A stretch of DNA of 64,000 nucleotides from Methanosarcina sp. UBA293 (GTDB taxonomy: Archaea; Halobacteriota; Methanosarcinia; Methanosarcinales; Methanosarcinaceae). The DNA lies in assembly GCA_002499445.1 (NCBI GenBank), contig DALS01000012.1:1-64000 (forward strand), in the 5' to 3' direction. A program made the position numbers and the translations under genes. Of this stretch, positions 1 through 8,073 are shown piece after piece (position 1 is the stretch's first letter; each line of letters opens with the position of its first letter). The notes beneath the pieces were generated by a model that worked only from the letters and a program-made list of their open reading frames with translations, searched no databases and was not told the origin of the DNA.

Positions 1-5
1 GATAA

Positions 6-13
6 TTTATAAG
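6..13 (+). promoter_or_regulatory. Possible TATA box for mer
   Basis: An archaeal TATA-like octamer (TTTATAAG) lies about 65 bases before the mer start codon. This would leave a leader of about 40 bases that includes the AGGAG ribosome binding site at 63-67. The window edge hides any BRE or operator further upstream, so this is only a sequence-pattern call. Confidence 0.4.
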
Positions 14-77
14 AAATAGTTTGGGGACAAAAAAACGGACCCATTTAACTAATAGACGTAATCAGGAGTAATTTTAG

Positions 78-1064
78 ATGAAGTTCGGAATTGAATTTGT
101 GCCGAGCGATCCAGCTTTAAAGATCGCATACTACGCAAAGCTCTCAGAACAGCAGGGATTCGACTACGTCTGGATCACTGATCACTACAACAACCGTGAT
201 GTTTACTCCACTCTTACCGTTCTCGCTCTGAATACAAACAGTATCAAGATCGGTTCCGGTGTTACAAACTCCTACACCAGAAATCCCGCAATTACTGCAT
301 CAAGCATTGCCTCAATTGCCGAGATTTCAGGCGGAAGAGCAGTTCTCGGTCTCGGACCCGGAGACAAGGCAACCTTCGATGCCATGGGCATTGCATGGGA
401 AAAGCCTCTTGCAACCACCAGAGAAGCAATTCAGGCAATCAGAGGTTTCATCTCTGGCGAGAAAGTCTCCATGGACGGAGAAATGGTTAAGTTCGCAGGT
501 GCCAAGCTAGCCTTCAAGGCTGGAGACATCCCTATCTACATGGGTGCACAGGGTCCCAAGATGCTCGAACTCGCTGGTGAGATTGCAGATGGTGTCCTTA
601 TTAATGCTTCCCACCCGAAGGATTTCGAAGTTGCTGTCGAGCAAATTAAGAAAGGAGCCGCAAAAGCTGGCCGTGACCCAAGCGAAGTCGATGTTACAGC
701 ATACGCTTGCTTCTCAATTGACAAAGACCCTGTAAAGGCAGTCAATGCCGCAAAAGTAGTGGTTGCCTTTATTGTTGCAGGTTCCCCTGACCTTGTTCTC
801 GAGCGCCATGGAATTCCAGTCGAAGCTAAGAGCCAGATCGGTGCAGCCATTGCTAAAGGAGACTTCGGAGCTCTCATGGGCGGACTTGTTACTCCTGAGA
901 TGATCGAGGCTTTTGCTATCTGCGGAACTCCTGAGGACTGCATGAAGAGAATTAGAGACCTTGAGGCAATCGGAGTTACCCAGATTGTTGCCGGATCTCC
1001 GATCGGTCCTAACAAAGAAAAAGCAATAAAGCTTATAGGTAAAGAAATCATTGCAAAGATGTAA
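78..1064 (+). CDS. mer: F420-dependent methylenetetrahydromethanopterin reductase
   Basis: Mer reduces methylene-H4(S)MPT to methyl-H4(S)MPT with F420H2, in the cytoplasmic C1 pathway of methanogenesis. The 328-residue protein has the usual Mer length and reads as a luciferase-like (bacterial luciferase/LLM) TIM barrel throughout: an opening FGIEFVPSDP strand, a WITDHY segment near residue 32, and the Gly-rich GGRAVLGLGPGDK stretch near residue 85. The start has AGGAG 10 bases upstream. It is followed by T-rich DNA and then fpoF, the same pairing I recall from other Methanosarcina. Codon usage looks like that of a highly expressed gene. No alternative identity is likely. Confidence 0.96.
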   Translation: MKFGIEFVPSDPALKIAYYAKLSEQQGFDYVWITDHYNNRDVYSTLTVLALNTNSIKIGSGVTNSYTRNPAITASSIASIAEISGGRAVLGLGPGDKATFDAMGIAWEKPLATTREAIQAIRGFISGEKVSMDGEMVKFAGAKLAFKAGDIPIYMGAQGPKMLELAGEIADGVLINASHPKDFEVAVEQIKKGAAKAGRDPSEVDVTAYACFSIDKDPVKAVNAAKVVVAFIVAGSPDLVLERHGIPVEAKSQIGAAIAKGDFGALMGGLVTPEMIEAFAICGTPEDCMKRIRDLEAIGVTQIVAGSPIGPNKEKAIKLIGKEIIAKM

Positions 1065-1123
1065 TTTTATTACATCCTGCATAATATTTTTTAATTTTTC
1101 TTTATTATATTTTTTAAAAACGT

Positions 1124-1140
1124 CTTACCTTTAAGGTAAG
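1124..1140. promoter_or_regulatory. Perfect palindrome upstream of fpoF
   Basis: CTTACCTT and AAGGTAAG flank one central base, giving an 8-bp perfect inverted repeat. It sits 15 bases before the fpoF ribosome binding site and just after a T-rich tract (about 1087-1116) that could end the mer transcript. It could be an operator or a small RNA hairpin in the fpoF leader. I cannot tell which from sequence. Confidence 0.45.
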
Positions 1141-1166
1141 CAAATCAAAGCGTTGGAGGTAACTAA

Positions 1167-2207
1167 TTGCCACCAAAGATTGCAGAAGTCATTGAGTATG
1201 ACGTATGCGCAGCCTGTGGGGCATGCGAGGCTGTGTGTCCCATAGGGGCTGTAACTGTAAAGAAAGCTGCAGAAATCCGTAATCCCAATAATCTGGAATT
1301 GTATAAAAAAGGAGCTGGGTATCTAGTTTGTGAAGGTTGTTTAACCTGCAGCAGAATCTGTCCAGTAGTGGATGGCTTCATCGAGGATGAACTTGCAAAC
1401 GTGCGCAAGTTTTTTGCCGCAAGATCTAAGGACAGTGCCGGCAGCCAAGATGGAGGAGTAACCAGCGGTATTCTTAAATCCCTTTTCAAACAGGGTAAAA
1501 TCGATTGTGCCGTCGGAATTACTCGAAACGAGAAATGGGAACCTGAAGTAGTTCTATTAACAAGTGCTGAAGACGTCGAGAGAACAAGAGGAACTAAATA
1601 TACTTCTGACCCGGTTATTGCTGCTCTCAGGGAAGCCTTCGAAAAATATGACCGGATTGCAGTTGTTGGGGTGCCCTGTCAGGCTCATTCTGCAAAGTTA
1701 ATCCGGGACAACGTAAGCGAAAAAATAGTCCTCATCATTGGATTACTCTGTATGGAAAGTTTCAATCGTGATGTAATGCTTGAGAAGATAATCCCAGAGA
1801 TTATGAAAGTAAAGCTTGAGGATATCAAGAAGATGGAGTTTACCAAAGGTAAATTCTGGGTCTATACCAATGACGATGAGGTTCACTCTGTGCCTATTAA
1901 GGATGTAGCCAAATACGCCCGTAACCCGTGCCATCACTGCTGTGATTACACCTCGGTTTTTGCAGACATCTCGGTGGGCTCAGTAGGTGCTCCTGATGGA
2001 TGGAACTCGGTCTTTATAAGGACAGAGATCGGAGAGGAATACTTCGATATGGTCCGCGATGAGATGGAAATTATGGAAGATCCCAAGCCAGGTCTTGACC
2101 TTGTCGGAAAGCTTATTGATATGAAGCGCAAAAATAATGCTGAACATTTCAAGGAAGTCTGTAAAGAGTTCAGCTTTGAGACCGGAATCCGTAATGAAAC
2201 GGTCTGA
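1167..2207 (+). CDS. fpoF: F420H2 dehydrogenase subunit FpoF (FrhB family)
   Basis: FpoF oxidises reduced F420 and feeds electrons into the membrane Fpo complex, or works as a soluble F420H2:ferredoxin oxidoreductase. The 346-residue protein opens with two 4Fe-4S motifs (CAACGACEAVCP near residue 13 and CEGCLTCSRICP near residue 53), followed by the FrhB/FdhB flavin and F420 binding region with conserved VGVPCQAHS near residue 172. The start is TTG, supported by GGAGGT at 1155-1160. In Methanosarcina fpoF lies apart from the other fpo genes and beside mer, as here. The family also contains FrhB and FdhB, but the mer neighbourhood and length favour FpoF. Confidence 0.92.
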   Translation: MPPKIAEVIEYDVCAACGACEAVCPIGAVTVKKAAEIRNPNNLELYKKGAGYLVCEGCLTCSRICPVVDGFIEDELANVRKFFAARSKDSAGSQDGGVTSGILKSLFKQGKIDCAVGITRNEKWEPEVVLLTSAEDVERTRGTKYTSDPVIAALREAFEKYDRIAVVGVPCQAHSAKLIRDNVSEKIVLIIGLLCMESFNRDVMLEKIIPEIMKVKLEDIKKMEFTKGKFWVYTNDDEVHSVPIKDVAKYARNPCHHCCDYTSVFADISVGSVGAPDGWNSVFIRTEIGEEYFDMVRDEMEIMEDPKPGLDLVGKLIDMKRKNNAEHFKEVCKEFSFETGIRNETV

Positions 2208-2277
2208 TTTCAGAATATATTGGGATAAATTACCCTATTAGAAATTACCAAGGTATGGTTGGAGGTTTGAATCCGGG

Positions 2278-2799
2278 ATGGTGCGAGCTTTTTATATTGG
2301 ACGTTTTCAACCGTATCATTTCGGGCACCATGCTATAATTAAGCAGATTGCGGAAGAGGTTGACGAACTGGTTGTAGGCATAGGAAGTGCCCAGAAAAGC
2401 CATGAAATCACTGACCCATTTACTGCAGGGGAAAGAGTGCTGATGCTGTATAATGCACTTGAAAATCTCCCTATCCGACACTATGTTCTTCCCATTGAAG
2501 ATGTCAGGTACAATTCGATCTGGGTCCATCATGTCGTGTCCCGGACGCCTAATTTTGAAGTGGTATACTCAAACAATCCTCTGGTTATTCAGCTCTTCCG
2601 GGAAGCCGGTTTCTGTGTAAAAGAATCCCCTCTCTATGTTCGGGAGAGATATTCAGGTACGGAGATCCGGAGACGGATGATTGCAGGAGAAAAATGGGAA
2701 CATCTTGTTCCAAAACCAATTGTCGAAGTAATTAAGGAAATAGACGGGGTAACTCGCCTCAGGAATGTTTCTGCCAGCGACAGTAATTTCTCTTTATAA
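2278..2799 (+). CDS. nadM: Nicotinamide-nucleotide adenylyltransferase (archaeal NadM type)
   Basis: This enzyme joins NMN and ATP to give NAD+ and pyrophosphate, the late step of NAD synthesis. The 173-residue protein has the nucleotidyltransferase signature GRFQPYHFGHH at residues 8-18 and the second motif YSGTEIRRRM near residue 125. Length fits the archaeal NMNAT family. The ATG follows GGAGGT (2261-2266) by 11 bases; a GTG directly after it is an alternative start. It lies 70 bases after fpoF on the same strand and could be co-transcribed. A perfect stem-loop follows 43 bases downstream. Confidence 0.93.
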   Translation: MVRAFYIGRFQPYHFGHHAIIKQIAEEVDELVVGIGSAQKSHEITDPFTAGERVLMLYNALENLPIRHYVLPIEDVRYNSIWVHHVVSRTPNFEVVYSNNPLVIQLFREAGFCVKESPLYVRERYSGTEIRRRMIAGEKWEHLVPKPIVEVIKEIDGVTRLRNVSASDSNFSL

Positions 2800-2842
2800 T
2801 GATAATTCTTAAGTCAGTAATTCTTAAGTCAGGGCATTTTTG

Positions 2843-2862
2843 TAATGACTTTAGAGTCATTA
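2843..2862 (+). terminator. Stem-loop after nadM
   Basis: TAATGACT and AGTCATTA form a perfect 8-bp stem with a TTAG loop, 43 bases after the nadM stop. No long T-run follows directly, but the next 100 bases are strongly pyrimidine-rich. A terminator or 3'-processing hairpin for the mer-fpoF-nadM region is the simplest reading. A direct repeat of about 15 bases (TAATTCTTAAGTCAG) lies just before it. Confidence 0.5.
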
Positions 2863-3602
2863 TCTTCCTGTCAATTTAGCATTTCTTAGCTTTTACTGTT
2901 AACTTGTCTTTAACTTATCTTATTCTTTTCTTCAGTTTTCTTCTTATTTCCCCTACTCTTTATTTCATCTTACTCTTCCTCCTTCTTCGCCTCTTGGCGT
3001 TTTTTTCAGTTCATTGAACTTAATTCCTAAGCATGATTCTTAAGCATTAATTCTTTAGATTCGCACAAATGCGTATTAAGTAATAGCCTTGAATCTTCTA
3101 ATCTACACATAATCCTCTTTGTTTATTTATTACTTATAGTTATTAAGTTCTTTTTATAATTATTAAAATTGAAAAGTGTAATATTTCATAGGGTAAAATT
3201 TTTATAAAAGAAGACACTATTTCTATTTAATGCACTGTTAGAAATTTTTGATATTGATATAGGTCATTTTCTTTGTGTCCTGTGATGATATGCTTCAATG
3301 TTTAACCTTGATTTAACGTCTCATGGTAATTGCTGCAATCGATATTACAACTATGCACACTGATGATTTCCTATATTATTGAGAAGTTAAAGGTGCATAA
3401 GATCTCAAAACAGATGGTTTAATTTAAAACCGTCTATTAAGTGATAACGCAAAAAGATAGCTCAATCATATGAAAATATATCTCCCTGATAATTAGGGGG
3501 TTTAATCCGGAAGAGTATATTTTCACTGCTGTTAAAACTTGGACTTAAAATCCAATAGCTTTGAAAATTTTATGATTGAGTGTATACTTTGGAGGATAAA
3601 TT
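2863..3602. other. Gene-free intergenic stretch
   Basis: About 740 AT-rich bases without a credible ORF on either strand. The first part is T/C-rich; the end holds the likely promoter and GGAGG ribosome binding site (around 3591) of the Cys-rich protein gene. No RNA gene recognised. Confidence 0.6.
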
Positions 3603-4100
3603 ATGCGAAAAATTGGATTCAAGATAATGTGTGTTTTCACACTAGTCTTCTTTGTCATGTCAATGACAGGAGCAGCAGCATGTCCTAAGTGTAAAACAGA
3701 TGCAAGAGATGATAAATTTACCGTTGATCTTTGTAAAAAATCTAATTGCTTTAACGTACTAAAAAATGACAAAGGATGTGGCCTTAAAGTCGTGACTACC
3801 GGGTATATCAAGACCGCAAAAGGTGGTCAGGTACTGATGAAAAGCGATGGCAGTTTCTGCTACGTAAAACCAGTTTCCTGTTCTAGCAAGTCTGACAGCT
3901 TCACATACAAGGCAGTGAACAAGAATAAACAGTATGACACTGCAAAAGTTACACTGAATTTAAAATGCACTGACTGCTCAAAGAAGAGTTCTTCAAGTAG
4001 TTGCTCTAAAAAAGTCTCAAGTTGCTCTAAAAAAGTCTCAAATTGCTCTAAAGTTTCAAACTGCCCTAATGCTTCAAAGAGCTCTACCTGCCGAAAGTAA
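3603..4100 (+). CDS. Secreted Cys-rich protein with Ig/cadherin-like domain and Cys-Lys-Ser tail
   Basis: Not assignable to a named protein. Residues 1-27 form a clear signal peptide ending in Ala-rich sequence just before CPKC, so the protein is exported. Residues 30-120 look like a short beta-sandwich of the bacterial Ig/cadherin type (GYIKTAKGGQVLMKSDGSF, then SDSFTYKAVN and TAKVTLNL). The last 45 residues are a low-complexity tail in which the unit CSKKVSS/CSKKVSN is repeated. There are about 20 cysteines overall, very many for a cytoplasmic archaeal protein. A cell-surface, metal-binding or disulfide-crosslinked role is possible but inferred only. GGAGG precedes the ATG; it stands alone in its transcription unit. 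Confidence 0.75.
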   Translation: MRKIGFKIMCVFTLVFFVMSMTGAAACPKCKTDARDDKFTVDLCKKSNCFNVLKNDKGCGLKVVTTGYIKTAKGGQVLMKSDGSFCYVKPVSCSSKSDSFTYKAVNKNKQYDTAKVTLNLKCTDCSKKSSSSSCSKKVSSCSKKVSNCSKVSNCPNASKSSTCRK

Positions 4101-4115
4101 GATTTTAAAGGGAAC

Positions 4116-4148
4116 AGGAAGTATTAGTCTTCCTGGGGATCTGATCCC
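4116..4148. terminator. Double hairpin between convergent genes
   Basis: Two adjacent perfect stems, AGGAAG/CTTCCT (4116-4134) and GGGATC/GATCCC (4136-4148), lie between the stops of the Cys-rich protein (+) and the AK6-like kinase (-). The downstream plus-strand side is T-rich. They probably end transcription from both directions. Confidence 0.55.
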
Positions 4149-4185
4149 AACCCTTAATACTTTTCTTCCTACTTTTAATTTATAA

Positions 4186-4734
4186 TTAAGGAACCAAATC
4201 AATCCAGTCAATAGAGCCGGGTTCATACTCTGACAATTCTTCTTCATTGTCACTTAAAAGATAATCTATGATTTTTTCTACATCCTGTCCTGTTTCTTCA
4301 ATACTCTTTTCTGTAGTATCTATTTCAAAAACTTTCTTACACCATTCAAAGGCTTCAACTAGGATCACATCTAGAGCTTCGGCCTCAATATTTTCTCTTA
4401 CTTTCTCTTCCGGATAGCCGCGTGCTTTCAGCCTCATTTTTAGTATAGGCGGATATACCCTGAGTATAATTACAATATCTGCAATGTAATGGGCAAGATG
4501 GCTCTCAAGAATTATTACCTCATTTTCCCTTCCAATAATTATCTCATCAAGGCGCTTCCTGATAAGTTGCATATCTGCAATAACCGCATCCCTTTCCTCG
4601 TCAATTTCGGTGTACAGGTGCTCCTCTTTGATAAGGTCATTAAGGTGGATCACTTTCCAGTGCCTTTTTCTTTCAAGAAACTTACCTACTGAGGTTTTTC
4701 CAGTACCTGGTGTACCGGTGAGTCCTATTAACAT
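4186..4734 (-). CDS. AK6/Fap7-type adenylate kinase
   Basis: A small P-loop NMP kinase of the archaeal AK6 (hCINAP/Fap7) group, which phosphorylates AMP and in eukaryotes helps 18S rRNA maturation at the small ribosomal subunit. The P-loop GLTGTPGTGKTS is at residues 4-15, followed by the HLNDL region and an acidic C-terminal end. At 182 residues it is typical of the family. It is convergent with the Cys-rich protein and followed on the same strand only by the double hairpin. Whether it acts in nucleotide balance or in ribosome biogenesis cannot be seen from sequence. Confidence 0.88.
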   Translation of the reverse strand: MLIGLTGTPGTGKTSVGKFLERKRHWKVIHLNDLIKEEHLYTEIDEERDAVIADMQLIRKRLDEIIIGRENEVIILESHLAHYIADIVIILRVYPPILKMRLKARGYPEEKVRENIEAEALDVILVEAFEWCKKVFEIDTTEKSIEETGQDVEKIIDYLLSDNEEELSEYEPGSIDWIDLVP

Positions 4735-4943
4735 AGGAAAAAGAATGAGTTTATATCAATTATACTTAATGCAGAATAGTAAGAAATTCCGTTTTTAAAG
4801 ACAACTATCATCGAATTCTTTATTTTCTTGCCTTACTTAATCGTCTTAAAGCAATTTCGACTTTATGTTTGGCTTTATGATTGTTTTCCTGAATACAAGA
4901 ATGTCAGTCCTGATTTATGCATTTATACAGTAGCAGAATCATT

Positions 4944-5174
4944 TTATTCTTTCAAAGTCCCGATGACAGGATAATCCTTGAATACCTCTGGTCCATGGGG
5001 GGCCTCGTCCATTTCTTCAGTAAGGTCTTTCCCTGCGTCATGAAGTCCCTGATGGGCACCTCCTTCCCATAGATAACTATCTGAGATGTCATAGACCTGT
5101 CCCTGATAGGCGACGTACATCTTCCCATTTTTTCCGTTGTACTCTTCAAGCTCTTCAAGTGTGTATTCTTTCAT
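4944..5174 (-). CDS. Cytochrome b5-like heme-binding domain protein
   Basis: A 76-residue single-domain protein of the cytochrome b5/steroid-binding family: it opens EYTLEELEEYNGKNGK, continues with VAYQGQVYDISDS and the His-containing GGAHQGLHDAGKDLTEEM, and ends in HGPEVF and a short hydrophobic strand. The two histidine-bearing loops are the expected heme ligands. No signal or membrane segment, so probably a soluble small electron carrier. GAGGT precedes the ATG by three bases. It lies just downstream of the DUF255 thioredoxin-fold gene on the same strand (62 bases) and may share its transcript; partner enzymes are unknown. Confidence 0.85.
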   Translation of the reverse strand: MKEYTLEELEEYNGKNGKMYVAYQGQVYDISDSYLWEGGAHQGLHDAGKDLTEEMDEAPHGPEVFKDYPVIGTLKE

Positions 5175-5235
5175 TTACCTCATCTCCATTATAATTCTTA
5201 TTGATTTCCTGCGGTTACGTGGATTTAATTTTCAG

Positions 5236-7329
5236 TTATAAATTTAACATTTTTAACATTTCATTAATCTCTGTAGTAGGAAGCTGGCATTCGTAGTTCT
5301 GGCAGACGTATGCGGTAGTTTTTCCCTCTATAGGGATCTGATCTTTCGTATATGTCGCCAGACTTGTGATTTCTGGCTCATCTCCCTCAGGTCTGAATAT
5401 AAGCACTTTATTTGGAATGAAATAATTCCAGAGTTCTTCAAGCATGTTTCCTGTATCTGGAGATTCGATTTTTCCGGAAATTACAACTTGATATGCTGGA
5501 CCCAGCCCAAAGTCAAGGGCTGATAAGAACTGGGTATACCCTGATGGGATCTTCCTGATGTGGTTTGAAAAGGCGCGTTCCAACTCTTGAGCTTTTTCTT
5601 CCAGTTTGGGGTTTGCTGTCATTCTGGAAAGTCTAAAAAGATTCAACATCTCAATAGAATTCCCCGATGGAATGGCTGCATCCGTAAACTCTTTTTTCCT
5701 GAAAATTAACGATTCACTATCGTCAGCAGTAAAGAAGAACCCTCCCTGAACAGGGTCCCAGAAGTGCTCAAGAAGTTCTTGGTTGAGGCAAAGGGCTGCT
5801 TTAAAATAGCGCAGTTCAAATCCTGCTTCGTAAAGCTCAAGGAGTCCCTGGATCAGGAAAGCATAGTCATCGACAGTTCCGGAAATGCCAGCTACTCCTT
5901 CTCTATAACGATGGAGTAACCGCTTTTCTGGACTGTAAAGCCTTTTGAGAATCAGATCCGCAGCCCTTTCGGCGGCTTTCAGATATTTCTCCTCTCCAAA
6001 AGTTTGGAAACCTTTTGCAAGAGCTGCAATCATGAGTCCATTCCAATCTGTCAGGATTTTGTCATCTTTTGCAGGTCTTTTACGTTTATTCCGGGCTGCC
6101 AGGAGTTTTTCTTTAGCCACTTTTACCCGGCTTTCAACCTCATCAGTGGGAATTCCCAATTCGGCAGCAACAGCATCCAGAGGTCGGAGTATATAAAGAA
6201 GGTTAGTTCCGGTCTTTCTACCTCTTATTTCTTCCTGGAAGTTACCTCCTTCGTTGAGATTAAACACTTTTGTAATCAGTTGGGACTCCTCAGGGCTAAG
6301 AATGCTCCTAATCTCATCTAAAGTCCAAAGATAGTACTTTCCTTCTTCTCCTTCGACATCTGCATCTTCCCCACAGTAAAACCCGCCTTCTGGAGATGTC
6401 AGGTCTCTTAATACATAATCAAAAATTCCCTCTGCTGCTTCTTTATAAAGTCTCTTTCCAGTAACCTGATAGGCTTCTGTATATACAGTTGCAATAAGAG
6501 CCTGATCGTATAGCATTTTTTCAAAATGGGGAACAATCCACATGTTGTCTGTAGAGTAACGATGAAAGCCCGAACCCAGGTGGTCATGAATTCCTCCTCT
6601 GTACATATTTTCCAGGGTGTGTTCAGCCATATAAAGTGCTTCAGGATCCCCACTGCGTCTCCAGTAGCGGAGCAAAAAAGAAATTTTGTGCGGAGTAGGA
6701 AATTTTGGAGCTCTTTCAAAGCCTCCATATTCGTTGTCAAAAGAACTGAGCAAATCTTCATAAGCCTCTTTTAGTATTGATTCCTCTATTCCTTCTCCTG
6801 CAGACTCTGAGATCATATCCTGGATAGTAGACGTGATTTTTTCAGCCGAATCAAGCACTTCTTCATGCTGTCTGTTCCAGATCTCCTCGATTCTGGGCAC
6901 GAGTTCGAGCATTCCTGTCTGGCTAAAGCGAGACTTTTTGGGAATGTAGGTTCCTGCAAAAAAAGGTTTCATATTAGGAGTCATGATAATAGTAAGCGGC
7001 CAGCCTCCCCTTCCAAGGATTATTTGACAGACTGTCATGTAAATATTATCAATATCTGGTCGTTCTTCACGGTCTACTTTTATGCAAACAAAAGTCCTGT
7101 TCATGAGTCTAGCTACTTCTTCGTCCTCAAATGACTCATGTGCCATTACATGACACCAGTGGCAAGTCGAGTACCCAATTGATAAAAAAATAGGTTTATT
7201 TTCTCTCCTGGCTTTTTCAAAAGCTTCTTCTCCCCAGGGATACCAGTCAACAGGATTATAGGCATGTTGAAGGAGATATGGGCTTTTTTCATTTATAAGG
7301 CGGTTAGGTTTTCTGTGCTCCTTTCTCAG
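5236..7329 (-). CDS. DUF255 thioredoxin-fold protein (YyaL/SPATA20 family), apparent CTG start
   Basis: A large two-part protein: an N-terminal thioredoxin-like domain followed by an (alpha/alpha)6 barrel like that of N-acylglucosamine epimerases or cellulases (repeated GGFYCGEDAD, DWNGLMIAAL blocks). No physiological substrate is established. The first ATG (7146) would delete the conserved CHWC redox motif, yet the frame stays open and family-like up to 7350 (NRLINEKSPYLLQHAYNPVD and then GYSTCHWCHV). A GGAGG at 7337-7341 lies seven bases before a CTG codon at 7327-7329, and no ATG, GTG or TTG occurs in frame between. I therefore start it at that CTG, giving 697 residues. Either CTG is used, or an ancestral ATG has mutated. 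Confidence 0.85.
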   Translation of the reverse strand: MRKEHRKPNRLINEKSPYLLQHAYNPVDWYPWGEEAFEKARRENKPIFLSIGYSTCHWCHVMAHESFEDEEVARLMNRTFVCIKVDREERPDIDNIYMTVCQIILGRGGWPLTIIMTPNMKPFFAGTYIPKKSRFSQTGMLELVPRIEEIWNRQHEEVLDSAEKITSTIQDMISESAGEGIEESILKEAYEDLLSSFDNEYGGFERAPKFPTPHKISFLLRYWRRSGDPEALYMAEHTLENMYRGGIHDHLGSGFHRYSTDNMWIVPHFEKMLYDQALIATVYTEAYQVTGKRLYKEAAEGIFDYVLRDLTSPEGGFYCGEDADVEGEEGKYYLWTLDEIRSILSPEESQLITKVFNLNEGGNFQEEIRGRKTGTNLLYILRPLDAVAAELGIPTDEVESRVKVAKEKLLAARNKRKRPAKDDKILTDWNGLMIAALAKGFQTFGEEKYLKAAERAADLILKRLYSPEKRLLHRYREGVAGISGTVDDYAFLIQGLLELYEAGFELRYFKAALCLNQELLEHFWDPVQGGFFFTADDSESLIFRKKEFTDAAIPSGNSIEMLNLFRLSRMTANPKLEEKAQELERAFSNHIRKIPSGYTQFLSALDFGLGPAYQVVISGKIESPDTGNMLEELWNYFIPNKVLIFRPEGDEPEITSLATYTKDQIPIEGKTTAYVCQNYECQLPTTEINEMLKMLNL

Positions 7330-7350
7330 TAAAATCCCTCCGGCTTTCCA

Positions 7351-8073
7351 TCAGGTTTCTGTTCTTTCTCTGACAAGAATCCTGGCAGCTATCGTTGCCT
7401 GCACGCCTGAAGAATATGAATTTGAAATTCTTCTATCTCTCTCGCCGCCAATTTCCAGTAACTTTAAACGATGCTGAAAATTGTCTTGCAACAAGCTCAC
7501 AGGTTTGGGATTTTCTAATTTCCCGCCTCTATGAAAATAAGCCCTATTTGGACGCGAATTTAACTCGTTAACAATACCCATTCTAATTCCCCTGGCCTAA
7601 ACCGGTCCCAAAGATTTTCATTCTAATAGAATGGCTAACTCTAAACCAGTTTGTTTATCCTCATATAGTTGTGACCTTACTCAAGTTTCTTGTGAAGCTC
7701 GCAAACTGAAAAACTAGGTACAACCAAATTTCCCCCTTTTAAATATCCTTCCTCTAAATATCAATATATCGGTACCTAAGAGAATGTTTATCCAAAGTTC
7801 ATAAAATTTAAACTGGACATTTTGAAATCGATAAAAGAAATAAAATTCTTTGATATATATTTTTTTAGAATCTATGTATGATTCTCATTTTTGGGGTAAT
7901 GTAGTTTTTCGTTTTGGGATCTCAGAGGCGGCTTAGAAAAAGTAATCTAAAGGTGATTTATTGACATGAACTATTATTGACGGAGCAATGTTTTATCAAT
8001 ATGAAAAGTATGTTCTTTGCTTTAGGATGTTCCTTACTTCAGGATATCCTTTGCTTTTGAAAAAGCTCACTCA
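7351..8073. other. Intergenic region between DUF255 and UppS genes
   Basis: About 720 AT-rich bases. The minus-strand open frame at 7351-7581 (76 codons) has no ribosome binding site or family resemblance and is probably the promoter side of the DUF255 gene. I see no RNA gene or long repeat. Confidence 0.5.

Noticed and set aside
3280..3370. Possible C/D box small RNA (TGATGAT and later CTGA)
   Set aside because: The spacing between boxes is too long, no D'/C' pair is placed correctly, and there is no terminal stem.
7351..7581. 76-codon minus-strand frame directly upstream of, and in frame with, the DUF255 gene
   Set aside because: It ends in TGA, which is a normal stop here, has no ribosome site, and resembles no family. 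TGA read-through is not expected in Methanosarcina.
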